Source of the DNA: an uncultured Clostridia bacterium | GTDB taxonomy: Bacteria; Bacillota; Clostridia; TANB77; CAG-508 | Direction: 5' to 3' | Assembly (NCBI GenBank): GCA_944393315.1 | Contig: CALXZT010000004.1 | Coordinates: 1-42,554 of the forward strand | Length of the DNA: 42,554 bases | Shown here: positions 42,550 through 42,554 of the stretch, in pieces | Layout: each line of letters opens with the position of its first letter | Position numbering within the stretch: position 1 is the stretch's first letter | Position numbers and translations under genes: made by a program | The notes under the pieces: model-generated | Database searches by the model: none | What the model was told of the DNA's origin: nothing | Seen by the model: only the letters and a program-made list of their open reading frames with translations

Positions 42550-42554
42550 ATGAA
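42550..42554 (+). CDS. Start of a gene cut by the window edge
   Basis: GAGGTG (42538-42543) lies 6 bases before the second of two ATG codons, at 42550; one at 42547 is also possible. Only the first codon and two bases are present, so no function can be given. A promoter and a palindrome lie just upstream. Confidence 0.4.

Overview
The window is a very AT-rich, densely coded stretch of a spore-forming low-GC Firmicute, most likely an uncultured or gut-type member of the Clostridia. The support is spoIIE, a pair of CotF-type coat genes, mecA, a RadC-MreBCD-PBP2-MinC cluster, purine-rich Shine-Dalgarno sites, and standard use of TGG for Trp and TGA as stop. No tRNA, rRNA, CRISPR array, transposase or phage gene was seen.

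Layout. 1-5005: pcrA helicase, two small spore-coat genes on the minus strand, a membrane-anchored M23 endopeptidase, and mecA on the minus strand, separated by terminators that serve converging genes. 5136-11209: one promoter, a roughly 144-nt leader with a bulged hairpin, then radC, mreB, mreC, mreD, a class B PBP2 and minC. This is the cell elongation and septum-placement cluster, but no minD or minE follows. 11223-12102: two overlapping minus-strand genes of unknown function.

12374-33737: the most striking region, about 21 kb, is a tandem duplication of a two-gene surface-protein cassette (A1-B1-A2-B2), with proteins of 1644, 1967, 1626 and 1771 residues. Each cassette has its own sigma-A-like promoter and its own terminator. 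The A proteins have signal peptides, long beta-sandwich or DUF11-like arrays, a Pro/Asp/Asn linker and an SdrD-B-like domain. The B proteins start with what looks like a TQXA-type thioester domain (a Cys and a Q-x-x-x-W motif), followed by four (B1) or three (B2) CnaB/SpaA-like domains and two SdrD-B-like domains. All four end in a degenerate x-[P/A/V]-x-T-G motif, a membrane helix and a basic tail. A and B also appear to share a membrane-proximal module. This suggests a two-component covalent adhesion or wall-fibre system; no sortase gene lies in the window.

33921-42554: spoIIE (with a 27-bp palindrome upstream), a WG-repeat membrane protein followed by an uncharacterised tail-anchored-like protein, acpS, tatD (preceded by a four-codon upstream ORF), a family 4 uracil-DNA glycosylase, a convergent gene for an HExxH zinc-metallopeptidase-like protein, and the promoter, palindrome and first codons of a further gene. 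Several starts were moved downstream of the longest ORF because the ribosome-binding site fits a later ATG.
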